This document shows positions 52,901 to 64,000 of a stretch of DNA of 64,000 bases, piece after piece. Numbering within the stretch: position 1 is the first letter of the stretch; each line of letters starts with the position of its first letter. Below the pieces are notes generated by a model. That model made no database searches. It had not been told where the DNA came from and saw only the letters and a program-made list of their open reading frames with translations. The translations under genes were made by a program, and so were the position numbers. Origin of the DNA: Lanius collurio (lineage: Eukaryota > Chordata > Aves > Passeriformes > Laniidae); assembly GCA_020086605.1 (NCBI GenBank), contig JACBWW010000041.1, positions 2,687,951-2,751,950 on the forward strand, written 5' to 3'.

Positions 52901-53093
52901 TTTTTTTTTCAATCCAGGAAGAAGGCATTGTCTTGGAGAACAGCTGGCTCGAATGGAAATGTTTCTGTTTTTCACCTCGTTGCTACAACGTTTTCACCTG
53001 CATTTTCCTCATGGAGTGATCCCAGAGCTCAAGCCAAGATTAGGGATGACCTTGCAGCCACAGCCTTACCTCATCTGTGCCCAAAGGCGATGA
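49855..53093 (+). CDS. CYP2R1: Vitamin D 25-hydroxylase, cytochrome P450 2R1 (exons 2-5; exon 1 missing)
   Basis: Spliced coding sequence 49855-49996, 50286-50918, 51951-52280 and 52918-53093, for 426 visible residues plus TGA, against about 501 in human, so about 75 N-terminal residues are missing. The enzyme is a microsomal P450 that hydroxylates vitamin D at C-25, mainly in liver, using NADPH-cytochrome P450 reductase. Motifs seen: I-helix AGTETT (50846-50863), K-helix ExxR as HEVLR (ExxR 52049-52060), PERF (52214-52225), and the heme loop FSLGRRHCLG split over the exon 4/5 junction, with the cysteine thiolate ligand intact. The peptide is very close to human CYP2R1 throughout (for example [20 protein letters not shown]). 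All junctions have GT-AG borders and keep frame. The membrane anchor and start codon are absent and probably lie in the N gap. No disabling change is seen, so the gene looks functional. Confidence 0.96.
50286..50918 (+). CDS. CYP2R1: CYP2R1 exon 3
   Basis: 633 bases between TTTTTTCAG| and |GTAAGA, encoding the central third of the enzyme from [10 protein letters not shown] to MALYPNIQ, including the I-helix with the conserved acid-threonine pair. Intron 2 is only 289 bases. Confidence 0.95.
51951..52280 (+). CDS. CYP2R1: CYP2R1 exon 4
   Basis: 330 bases between TTCCTAACAG| and |GTAAGAG, from [10 protein letters not shown] to AFIPFSLG. Carries the ExxR and PERF motifs. Intron 3 is 1,032 bases. 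Confidence 0.95.
52918..53093 (+). CDS. CYP2R1: CYP2R1 exon 5 (C-terminus)
   Basis: Acceptor TTCAATCCAG| after a long T tract, then [16 protein letters not shown], ending PYLICAQRR and TGA at 53091-53093. The 3'UTR follows to about 53570. Other open frames over this exon are shadows. Confidence 0.95.
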
Positions 53094-53545
53094 AGGAAGG
53101 GCTGAGATGGGCGGGTGGAGCTCGGTGCTCCGAGTTACAGCTCAGGATCCACTTTGCCTTCTATTCCTAAACGTGTTCAAGTCAGAATAACAAAAATTTA
53201 AAGGACTGATAGTTTCTTTTTTACTTGGTTTTCACACTAAAAAGCCAAACCTGAACCAAAGGTGTGGAACACATCCTGTGTGAAACTGATGTTTTCACTC
53301 CAGAAGACTATTTTGAATCTACCTTCTGATACAGTTTTAAAATATTTAATTACTTAGCAAGCCATTTTACTTGGAGAGGATATTTTCATAAGCATGGAGA
53401 ATATGGTTTAAAATGTTTATGCTTGAATTCATCCATGGAAATATCATTTACATTATTCCAGCTAAGCCATTCTTTATAATTCTCCATTAAATTTTCATAG
53501 TTAACAGGGTTTTAAAAGGTATGTATTTAAATATCTGTAACCAAG

Positions 53546-53551
53546 AATAAA
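53546..53551 (+). terminator. CYP2R1: CYP2R1 poly(A) signal
   Basis: AATAAA 453 bases past the stop codon. It is the first canonical hexamer of the 3'UTR, with a cleavage site expected near 53570. Confidence 0.7.
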
Positions 53552-53570
53552 CTGTATTTTCCAGCCTTGA

Positions 53571-54816
53571 GAAACAGATTGTCTATTAAATAATTTTAAT
53601 CCTTCTTTCTCCTTTCCCTATCTTTCCAGTTGGTCATAATTTTCTAGTGAACCAGATAACTGTGAATTCACTTTTAAGACCTTTTATGGCTTGCTTCTCA
53701 CTTAGTACCATACACAAAGTGTTCAAGTACTGACTGCCATACTCCTGACAATCACAGGGCTTTTTTTCTCCAGTATATTGCATTTCCAAACACCCATGCT
53801 CCACTGGCTCCCAATACAAAGTACTATGTAATGATTAATCTTTGCTTAAATAGTCTGAAAAAGCCAGTATTTGTGTTACCAGAGTCACATGCAACTATAC
53901 TACGAGTAAAGAAAATAAACTGCTTGCCCTTCTGGCCAGAGGAGAGATATCTGGGCAGGACAAGTGCAATAGGATGGGGAGAAACAGATTTTAAATTCAT
54001 TTTAAGCACAAATTTTAGGTGTAAGGGCTACACTTGACTTCTGCAAGCTTCATTTATTATTCTTGCCAGCTCTTGCTTTGTGGTTGTTGATAATAAAGAT
54101 TTGTGCCTGCAGACCCTACAGGAGCAGCTGGAACTCCAAACCCAGTGTGTTTAGTCCCTGCTGTGTGAGGAGAGAGGGCCCCAGGACAGGGTCCAGGACA
54201 AAGCATGCACTGAGCAAGCAGCTATTTAAGGACAGGGCTGCGTGTTTGCTCTGGCTTTTTTTGGACAGATAGTGCTGCAACTTGGAGCTGCAGGGAAGTT
54301 GAAAGGCAGGAATTGGTGTTTCTCTACTGACCTGATGTTTTCATGTAGTACTGAGGAGAAATACTTCCTTTCTTTGCAAACAGCACAAGAGAAAAAGCAG
54401 AGAGCTAATTCAAGTCCACTCACTAGCAGCCTGTTAAGGTGCAGCAGGTCCAGGTTAATTTACCCAGAGAGAGCAGCTCTAACACATGTCCATGTTGCTC
54501 TGAAGGGGCTGGGCAGGCTGCTCCGCTTCCTGAGTGACAAAGTGTCTTTGGTAGAGAAGATTTTAAGACTCAGAAAGGAGAGGAAGGAGGCAAAAACCTC
54601 ATTGCTGTGCTTTGGGTACACCATGAAAGCTGTCAATAAACAGTGGCAAACAGTGGGGATAGGAGTCATGATCAAGGCTTTTCTGGACACCCAGTAGGTG
54701 TTGTGTGCTTCTGAAATGTGTATAAGGAAAAACTGTGGGATCTGCTGAATTCGGTGCCTTCAGTACGAAGCAGCCCTGGAGAGTTCAGCACTGCAGTTTT
54801 GGACTCACAGTGGTTC
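53571..54816. other. Non-coding DNA downstream of CYP2R1
   Basis: No recognisable exon. Open frames of up to 151 codons on the plus strand (54242-54697) and short minus-strand ones show no domain I can name. Part may be a longer CYP2R1 3'UTR. Confidence 0.5.
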
Positions 54817-55273
54817 TTCTGTTCCCAACCCTGAGCTCTTCTGTTCCCAACCCTGAGCTCTTCTGTTCCCAATCCTCTCCTCTTCTGTTCCCAGCCCTGA
54901 GCTCTTCTGTTCCCAACCCTGAGCTCTTCTGTTCCCAACCCTCACCTTTTCTGTTCCCAACCCTCACCTCTTCTGTTCCTAACCCTCACCTTTTCTGTTC
55001 CCAGCCCTGAGCTCTTCTGTTCCCAATCCTCACCTCTTCTGTTCCCAGCCCTCTCCTCTTCTGTTCCCAACCCTCTCCTCTTCTGTTCCCAACCCTGACC
55101 TTTTCTGTTCCCAACCCTCTCCTCTTCTGTTCCCAACCCTCACCTCTTCTGTTCCCAATCCTCACCTCTTCTGTTCCCAACCCTCTCCTCTTCTGTTCCC
55201 AACCCTGAGCTCTTCTGTTCCCAACCCTCTCCTCTTCTGTTCCCAATCCTCACCTTTTCCCAGCCCTGAGCTC
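54817..55273. repeat. 22-bp minisatellite, 20.8 copies
   Basis: Twenty full units plus one 17-base unit of TTCTGTTCCCAACCCTGAGC followed by TC. Variation is confined to a few positions: AACCCT, AATCCT or AGCCCT in the middle, and GAGCTC, CTCCTC, CACCTC or CACCTT at the end. The last unit lacks five bases. Because 22 is not divisible by 3, the reading phase rotates with each unit. All three minus-strand frames stay open and would code the same 22-residue repeat, which explains several overlapping open frames there. I see no reason to regard them as genes. Confidence 0.97.
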
Positions 55274-58200
55274 TTAGATCAGACAGCCAGAGTTATGTTA
55301 ACACCCAGTTGTGCCTTCAGGGTTGCAAGAACTCCAGGCCATCCTTTAGTAAAACATGATTCAAACAGTGCCAAATGAAGTGGGGGGAAGATTAAAAAAC
55401 ATCACGAAGCAGTTCTTGCAGGGACCCATGCTCAAAATGCAGCTGACCAGCTATAATTCCCTTTTGCTGAGGTATTTTGAGATCTAACTCCTGGCTAGTC
55501 TTTAATCCATTTAATGAGAAGCATATTGATTATATGTCTTTCTGGTTTCTAAATCAAAATGCCTTATAAAAGCCTCAGAATATCAATCCAAACTTTTACC
55601 ATTATCTGCCAACTTATGGTCTCGTTTAAGCAATCAAATACATTTGACAAACTATCTTTTCTATAAATCTGTATCAGTATTAGTCATATTTACATGTTTC
55701 ATTCTCCATCAACTTTTTCATTTATTTCCCTCTGACCTAGAATTATCCTAATGATCCATTTTAATAATTTGAAATATTGACATAATAGTAGTTTTTTCTA
55801 GTCCTCTGGAATTTCTCTGCTGTATCAACATTGATCAGTAATGAACCAGCCAGATGTTCAGAATTTCCTGGTGGGATGTTCAGATATTTCTAGCTGAAAT
55901 ATCTAGAATAGATAGCAGCTGGCTGCTATTTAACATTTTTTGGGGATTAAACATTGATATATTAACCAGTGTACCTTCTTAACACTGCTGCAGTAGTACC
56001 ACCAGAGTGTCTTAAATCCTCCTTTCCAAATCTCTTTTCTTAGATTTAAGTTTTTGGGTTGTTTTTGACCACATCAGCATCCCCAAATACCGAAAAGGGA
56101 ACACTACAAGCATGTCATATATGACATTGAATAAATGCTGAAGAAAAATCTCACTCATTACCACTTAATTTCCTGAGCTTCCAGAAGTTCCAGTGATACT
56201 GGTGAACACATCCTAAGTGTGAGCCTAATGAGTGTGGGAACGTTCATTAATCAATAAAGTCAGAGATTAACTATACAAAGTGAGATTTCATAAGAGTTCA
56301 AGAAACATTACTGCTTCTCTGAAAGCAAATATTTTAAACTTACTGTGATATACTTCTATCTGTATCCAGAATGGGTTGTGAGAGAATAACCTAGAGAATT
56401 TTAATAATGCTTTTTTTTTTTTTGTCAGTACTTACTCGAAGCAGTTCACCTAACTCAGACTATATAAAAGGATGTAGCTACATTTTTTTCCTTGAAAAAT
56501 CTCTCCTGTGCCAGATCCCAATTTCTCTTCATTAAGGGATGATGAAACAGAAAGAAGTGAAAAGGAGAACATGATAGCCAGTGATGATAATATAACATGT
56601 TTGATGTTATGTACACAGAAAAGTGTGTAATGTTTTGACTGGGAGCTGGTAACTATTTAGAGGATTTCTGTTAACTGTTCCAGTGCCAAAACAGCCTGAG
56701 CTCACAAACAGGGCTTTTCTTGATTTAATGGGTTGTTCTGCTACACAGATTATTCATCTAATTAAAATTCAGGCTGTCTGAGTAGTGATAACAATGACTT
56801 ATCTGCATGTTTTTAGCCTGAGCTGAGCTTAAGGGTTTGAGCAATCAGTAGAGAGTAGATGAGGCAGAGTGTGTTGTCATGCAGATATCAAGTTCATGAG
56901 AAAAGTAGCAAACTCAGAGGAAAACACAGTAAAAAATAGCGAAATCCCTTTGAAAAATGAGTGAAAATCAGATTGTGTAAATTTTGTAGCAATGCATTAG
57001 ATATGAAAACTTAAGGATTCAGGATAAACAAGGGAGAGAAAATCATGATGGTGAAGTTACTAAATCAGGATTTGTCTTTGGTTGAGAGAGATGGACTGAT
57101 GAAAACACAAGGTAACGTGGCCAAATTCAGGGGATTATTCAATAGGAGTTTGAAAGAGGAACTCTCAGTATGAATTGCTCTGGGAAGGTACAGACATGAG
57201 TTTTCAAACCAAGTTTTCCCAGGTGGTTTTTTGGCACCAGGCCTGATAATTCAAACCCTCTGTCTAATCAAGATCAAATTAAACTTTGGCTCTGGAAATC
57301 TCCTGTCTTATTCTGCCCACTCAGAGCAGTATAAACTGAACATCAGCAGATTCTCCCAGTTCTAGATTATCCCTTCAGGCGTTTTTGAAGGCTGTCAGCT
57401 CTCTCCATGTCATTAGAATTAGGCAGAACCCACACTCAAGTGGTCATTCCTTGGGAAGGCTGCCAGACTTCAGGAGACATTACATTTGTTACATTCTTCC
57501 GAATAAGTAACATTCCAAATAGATTAAACCCATTAAAATAATGGGAGCATATCAGGAATGTGCAATCTAATCCAATATCTTGCAAATACTGCAGCAGATG
57601 GCTGCTTGCCCAAAATTTTACATGTGATGTAGACCAGAGTATAGCAATATTCCAGAAAATAGAATAAACTTACTATTTATTCTGCAGCTCTTTTCAAGTC
57701 CTGACTTCCTTTTCTACACTCATGACAAAAAAACTTGAAGGAAATATTTTTAATTTGTGTAAACTATGATTTATCAGAAGCAGGAAAAAAATGTATTAAA
57801 AAGCTTTTTAGATTACAGTTAATTTGTTCAGATACTCATCTTCATTAGGCTCTCAGCATCTGGACAACAGGATCCACCCATCCATGTCCCATGGACAATT
57901 ATTCCCTCACCAAAACAAGGGGGTAAAGGATGCCTCATTGTATAGGTAATACAGGCACAGTTTCATACCAGTAAGGAATGAAAGTTAGGGAATAGAATCA
58001 CTATGGATAAAACACCTGAAAGAATTCCCCCTATTCTCAGGTAGTTGAGTTTCCTTTCTCCACAGGCATCCCTGTTTAAGGGGTCAAAATGCCCTTTTGG
58101 TTCTCTTCAACTCACACAATAAGCTCAATTTAAAATAATAATAATAATAATAATGCTGAACGTGCACTACAGCTGAATTTTATAGGCCTAATTTTTCCAG

Positions 58201-61200
58201 GAAAAACATTGGTACTTATAACCCCTCATTAGCTGATATAGCTTAGGAAGTTAATTTAACTGCTTTTTTTTGGAAGCATAAAAATTGCTTTATAAAGCCA
58301 CTTCAGGACATTTTCAGATGTTGTTCCATTTTATTTTACATTTTGTAAAGACACACCATTTCCCTCTCAAAGAATGTACAGCCTAAACTGCCACTCTGTA
58401 GAGAGGAATGCAACACCCCTTAATATTGCATTTACTTCACCACAAATTGTAGGTACAATCTATAAAATATTCAAGCTCTTTGTGTCATAATGAATGTCAT
58501 GATTAGAGACTGTAAGAATAATTCATTGTTGATTGGAATAAAATTTACTGCTAAGAGCTAAAATTTGTCTAAAAAATCCCACTCACTTAAACTAATTCTT
58601 TTTCTCTGAATTACATCATCTTCTAAAGCATCCAACACCTCCCAATGTCTTAAGTATGGCTTTTCTTGACATCTAGAAAGGCCCACATAGCCTGACAAAT
58701 ATTTAAAATATAATTAGCTTTAGCAAACTAGATAATCATATTTTTTAAAAAATATTTTGGCTACTCATCTCCATTTATTCACAATCTGACAAGCAGACAG
58801 ATTCTTATCTCTGCCTGAGCTTCAAATCTTGTCTATTCTTTCAAGATTCCAGCTCTAAATAAAAAGACCCTTTCTGGTGGGAGAGGCCTTGTGGGTTAAA
58901 CACATTTAAAAGAAAAAGGTTTTAATATTTACTGAAATAAAGAAGCTGACATCTCCTTTTCTTATTGTTTGAATTTGATTATGTCTATAATTGTGCACAT
59001 TTTCTTCTTGGAATTAAGGTTTCCATATCAGCCCTCTAATCCTATTGTTCCAAAAAATAGGTTCAGAAATGATCTCAGTACGTTTTGCAGTTCACTCATC
59101 TGGCCCACTAACAATTTTACTAAAAGCTGTTTTCCAGACTTCTTTTTTTATTGTCAGAGACTTCCTTAATAGCTCAGGACAATCTATTTCAGTGACTCAG
59201 AGCCCTCTCAATCCTTAGACAATCAGTCATGTTGCAGCCCAAAGGTGTTACTTCTTGTCCTAAACACCACAAACACTGAAGGCATTATTCTGATTACTCT
59301 TTGAAACAGGCTTGTAAGGTAACCTTAGAATGTCTCACTTGAGGCTCATTTTCTCCAGACTAGGAAAAAAAAATCTCTTTAATTAATTTTCTCTTTCTCC
59401 TTCTCTTCAGGCCAAGTCATCAGGCTCACTGGTCTGTACTGGAATTCTGCAATCTGTTTAATAGTGGTTTTTCCTGGGGTGTGGCATCTGAAATTAGAAA
59501 CAGTATTTTGGTAATTACTTAGTTATGATGAATAGAAAAAAAAGATTACAAACCCCTTCTCAAAGACAAATAGAGGGGCTTCCTTATTCACTTCTTTGAC
59601 TGAAAGAAAGCTCAGTTAATATGAGTCAGATAAACTGGCAATATTGCAGATTAATAAATTCTTATAGGATGAATGTCATGATAAAAGAAAGGGGCATGCT
59701 AAGCCCATTTGAATGACTATATATAGGAGAAGGTTTTCACATCTGACTGACACAGGGGACAAAATCTGCACTCTGCTCTTCATGTGCAATAATTAATGTC
59801 AACCCTATCCTCTGGATTTTTGGTATGCTACCTGCATTTTAAGCTGAGCATTACCTTTTGTTTTATATGCAATGAAAATGAAGATATTTTGATCTCATTC
59901 AAGGTGCAAAGGGTTCTGCTGACCCAGAGAGATGAGTCAGAAGTGACTCACCACCTGTTTTTTGGCAGGATGTTTAGAACATGGACAAATCACAAGGTGA
60001 ATGGTAGGGATCATTTGAAACACCGTGGTCTCTCACCATTATTTAAAGGCTGGGTTTGTTCAATTTTTTTTTTTTTCTTCTGGAACCTCACAGATAAACC
60101 AGAAGACAGAAGGTTTCACTTCACTAGAAGATTTTTCACTCTGTGAAGTTCCCCAGATGGCAACATTTGCCAGGTGGCACAGCCTGTGTAGTGGGACCTG
60201 CCACAGCCACCACCTGTGATCTCTTGAAGTCCAGGAAGAAAAAGATGACTTGGGGTGTGCAGATTTGAAAAGAAACCTTCCTGTCAAACATTTCTGGTTG
60301 TGTTGTGCCCTTTTAAAGCGTGTCTGTAGTGTCAGAACCAAGTGTCAGTCACTTACATACCTTAAGCATTCCTTGTTTGATATTCTGATGATTTCCTTAG
60401 ATTTCATCTCAAGTCAGACAATTTCTGGACAGATGTTTCCCCCTCAGAACCAAAGCAAAACAGTTTCTTCTTTACTGGAACCACTTTCTAGCTTAATGCT
60501 GTTATTAAAAAAACCAAGCAATGGGTAGTTACTCTACCTCTTTTGGGAGGATTTTAGAGTATTGCAAATACCAGGAATGAGACTAACCAGAATTAAGTCA
60601 GAAATATCTTAGAGAAATAAGAGTAACAAATGGACAACAAAATCACTGAGAGAGGTTGTTCAGTTCATGGATCTATTAGCTGGATTCATAAAGATGTGGG
60701 GGCTGTACTCTGTGCCAGGAGGGTCTCTGCCAACGAGAAAGCCAAGTGCAATGCCATGTTCACCCTGTAGCAGCTTAGTCCTCTTTCCTCTAAAAATGTG
60801 TTCTTCCTTCTCTCATGAAGCAGAGGACAAATACACAGACTGCATACAGCCCTGTTAAACTAAGATCGGGTCAAAAGCAATTAAAAATTGTGTTCTTTTG
60901 TCAGCTTCCTCTCTGAGAATCCACAGTGTAATTTTTATAGCAAGTTAAAGACTTACTTCAGAAGATGTCGAAAGGAAAATTCCTCATTGGAAAAGTGAAA
61001 GCAATTAATTACCTCATTTGCCTTAACATAGACATGAATGAAGCAGCACATTGTCCAGAGACACAGTTCTGAAGAGTGCTGGAGGAAAAAAAGCAAAATA
61101 AATACTGTGTTGATCATACTTTTTGTACCTCATTTAATCAACTTTCTGTATTTATTTTCTCTCATCTAATTTTTATTGGCCACAGAAAGATCAATTTGCT

Positions 61201-61570
61201 AAAACTTGTATGACAGCTTAAGTTGTGAGAATTGTGTCATTATTTCCATTGTCATTTTCATTTCATTTCTAAAAATCCAAGTATTCTGACTTGATAAAGA
61301 CATACTGTTTGCATATTATTTTGAATACAAACTATCCTGAGACAATCAACAGTGTCTCTCTTCTAAATATCTGTAGTATATTTGTGTCATCCTTACCTCT
61401 TCTTTCTGGTTCTCATCATCCCAGCTAATTCCATCCTTTCAGTCCAAAACTTGTCTCCCAGCTGGGATTCCTGCTCTCACACTCACCTGTGCATGAGACA
61501 CTTCCAGTTCTGCACATCTCAAATGATTTTTGGACAAAAGAGGAAGGGCTGCCATGGGACTGTGGGTGCC
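55274..61570. other. AT-rich interval, no gene seen
   Basis: Open frames are mostly under 120 codons and none has a recognisable domain. In human, PDE3B lies beyond CYP2R1 and converges with it; its last coding exons should then be on the minus strand further right. I found no PDE3B-like peptide here. Confidence 0.5.
58134..58154. repeat. (AAT)n microsatellite
   Basis: Seven AAT triplets in an A-rich context. Confidence 0.93.
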
Positions 61571-61735
61571 ACAGAGAGTCACAGGGTGGGCAGGCTGGGA
61601 GGGACCACAGTGGGCATCTGCTCCAACCTCCTCGCTCCAGCAGGGTCATCCCAGAGCTCATGGCACAGGATTGTGTCCAGACAGCTCTGGGTTATCTCCA
61701 GTGAGGGAGATCCCACCTCCTCTATGGGCAATAAC
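61571..61735 (-). mobile_element. CR1 LINE 3' fragment
   Basis: Carries, in reverse-complement CR1 order, 'tcacagggtgggcaggctgg', 'gaccacagtgggcatctg', 'tccaacctcctcgctccagc', 'agggtcatcccagagctcat' and 'tatctccagtgagggagatc'. A truncated minus-strand insertion; the overlapping open frames of about 100 codons are by-products. Confidence 0.88.
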
Positions 61736-64000
61736 ACACTCTGGATTTCCTCAAATTCTGTCTATGCTTTCAGAGCATCCAGAAACCCAGATTCAACTAC
61801 ACCTGCCCAGGAGCAGGCACAAAGCTAAAACTTTGAGCTCTTGAACTCTGTTAACTCCTTTTGGTGATTCATCTGCCACAGGTTGTGGTCAAAACTGGAT
61901 GCAAAGACAAAGAAATGGTTCTGTGCACAGAGCAAATCAGCTCTTACAGAGACTTTGTCAGTCTGGACTTACCTTAAGCAATGCTACACAATTCCTTTCC
62001 TTTTAAATCTTACACTCACCATTTCACCTTGCCATAGAGGAAGAACTCACAGGAAGAGGTCCCAAGCAATGAATTTTGACTGGTTTAGCAGCTCCTTCAC
62101 ATCCAGAGGACTCCAGAAAGCACGGAGAGAATTTTGTCCTTACAGAAAATTTGGTAGTTCTAATTCTGTATGTATGGGTGCAAGTAATCCAACACACATT
62201 GCAAGAGAAGGCAATGAGAAGATGGGAGACTCAACTTAAACCTGACAATATTGTACATAAAAGTTGTGTTTCTGCATGGCATAAAGTTCAATGCAGGTTA
62301 ATTTGGTCCACTTCTTGGCAAAGAAAATTTAAAAAGAGGTGGCTTTGCATTAGAAAGTGTTTTAAGTGTGTTCCTTCGTGTGGTTTTCAGCACAACTCAG
62401 CATCCCCTGGTAGCTCTGAATTAATGAAGTGTGATCACAGATTTAGGAGTGATATGCCTTGTATGGGGATATGTTATGTTGGACCACAGCCCAACCAACA
62501 TTCAGAGGACCCTCCACTACCATTTTTGAAAGATTTAAGATGCCTTTAGTTACAGCCACATCCACTTCTGCAAACGTGTCCTGAACCAACCTTTGTTAAC
62601 TTTTTTCCATTCTTTTCCCTTTGCTCTTAGAGTAACAATTAGTGCCTTACTCTGCTCACACAAATAACAGACATTTTAAAGTGGATTTTGAATACATCCA
62701 TAATTAAGCATATCTTTGAAGCAAGCTGTTGTAACTTGGAAATATCTAATTAGAAATACATATTAGCATTACAGTTTATGAAACACTGAGATTTGCTGCT
62801 TGTTACTGGATTTGAAAATTGCTTCAGTATTCCTAAAGAGTTTAAGGGAAACCTGAGATAAGAAAGTTGCTGGCAAAGATGTCACCACATATAAGTCCCG
62901 CCAGTGCTCTAGTAAAAGACAAAATCTTAATTTATACCTTGTTATACTTCTGCTATTTTTAAAATAATTTTAACAGGAAACTAAATAAATGGAAACCTTT
63001 CATGTAAAATAATGGAATAGTAACTTTAGACAAACTAATTAGTATCATTCTTTTCCAACAAAGCAAAATTATATTAAACAATATGAGAATGATATTTTAT
63101 ATACACAAACACACTGTCTAAATACAAAATGTTAAGAAAACAGCATGCTGAAAGAAGCAGAATTTTTGTAGTCTTCATATTATCTGTTAGAAGAATATAT
63201 GACCAAGGAAATGCAAAATACAGGTGTGTGATCAGTAAGTGCCAGCTTCCATTGGGCTACATTTTATTAATGACAGAAATATCTGGTTTTAAGGCTGCTC
63301 ATGTTATAAAAAAATGCAGTGATAGTAATAATGGCAGCAAAAGGGGATTTGGCCCTGAAGATATAGCAAGAGCCCATTTCAGTGGTCTTTTAAGTGCATC
63401 AACAAAAAACTTATTAGTGAAAAACGCAAAAACAACCCCAAACCTTTCAGTTTTTCAGCTGGCCTTTAAAGTGGCCAATGAAACAGGAGACTGAAAATCT
63501 GTGTAACAGTGTCATACAATTTACACAAGGTTATCTTTTCCTACAAGTCAATTGATGAAAACACAAATATGCTGAGATGCATTTAGAAACAGCACACGTG
63601 CATTTGGGTTTTATTCAGTTCAACTACACCGCATATAAAGGTTTAATAATAAAAGGAACACTTTTAAACTAGGCTTATTTGGGGCTTGCTTGTTTCCTTG
63701 TAGCCTAATTTATGACTTTTTGGTTTGTTTGTTTACAAATTAGACCTGCAATTGGTAGTGTTCCTAAAAATACATTGGTGTGGAATGTCTAAGTTTGTTA
63801 TTTCAAAACTCAGCAACTGAAAATGTAGTACAGTACAGTGATTTCTGCCACTTTACAGGAAGTTTCCATATTTTGGTTTCCATATGTGTATTTCAGTATG
63901 CACATCAAACGTGAAGGCAATAAAAGCTGTGTCTGTGATGGAAGAAAAAGTGTGGGGCAAATTAAAATAGCCATTTTGAAACAGTAGTTTATGTCTTTAG
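61736..64000. other. AT-rich interval to the window end, no gene seen
   Basis: Contains an open frame of 157 codons (62076-62549) and one of 121 codons (63129-63494) on the plus strand, neither with a known domain. It may be intergenic, or 3'UTR or intron of the next gene. Confidence 0.5.

Noticed and set aside
53634..53819. Minus-strand frame containing TGEKKPCDCQEYG, resembling a zinc-finger linker
   Set aside because: There is only one such piece, without the paired His residues or neighbouring fingers, and it lies just past the CYP2R1 3'UTR. Probably coincidence.
1..64000. CRISPR arrays, operons, phage or tRNA/rRNA genes
   Set aside because: The sequence is vertebrate nuclear DNA. The one regular array (54817-55273) has no spacers, and no tRNA-like box pair or rRNA segment was recognised.

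Overview
This is a stretch of an avian nuclear genome, most likely from a songbird or a relative. The evidence is the spliced vertebrate gene structure, fragments of CR1 LINEs and of a bird-type ERVL long terminal repeat, and a calcitonin peptide that looks like the chicken one. There are no prokaryotic features. Two assembly gaps occur, at 1-146 and 47898-48227.

Layout. Positions 147 to about 34 kb form a gene-poor, AT-rich region. It holds two CR1 pieces, an ERVL LTR fragment near 22.5 kb and an internally repetitive LTR-like repeat near 29 kb. I recognise no exon there. From about 34.15 to 39.14 kb, on the minus strand, lies a complete calcitonin/CGRP gene (CALCA-type). Its structure is a non-coding first exon under a TATA/CCAAT/CRE promoter, two shared coding exons, a calcitonin terminal exon with its own poly(A) signals, a CGRP exon and a 3'UTR exon. 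All splice junctions join in frame, giving predicted precursors of 138 aa (calcitonin) and 125 aa (CGRP). A CpG island of about 2 kb covers the promoter and extends to roughly 40.9 kb.

From about 40.9 to 47.6 kb is non-coding intergenic DNA. A second GC-rich patch at 47.64-47.90 kb runs into the 330-N gap. Downstream on the plus strand are exons 2-5 of CYP2R1 (vitamin D 25-hydroxylase), at 49855-53093, with a poly(A) signal at 53546. Exon 1, which carries the start codon and membrane anchor, is not visible and probably lies in the gap. Beyond CYP2R1 come a 22-bp minisatellite of 20.8 copies (54817-55273), a CR1 fragment at 61.6 kb and AT-rich DNA without recognisable exons.

Together the window holds two calcium-homeostasis genes transcribed away from each other: a peptide hormone/neuropeptide gene and the enzyme that makes 25-hydroxyvitamin D. 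I did not find a convincing new biological system. The points most worth checking are the missing CYP2R1 exon 1, the CALC gene orientation compared with mammals, the long CpG island, the CGRP residue change and the minisatellite.
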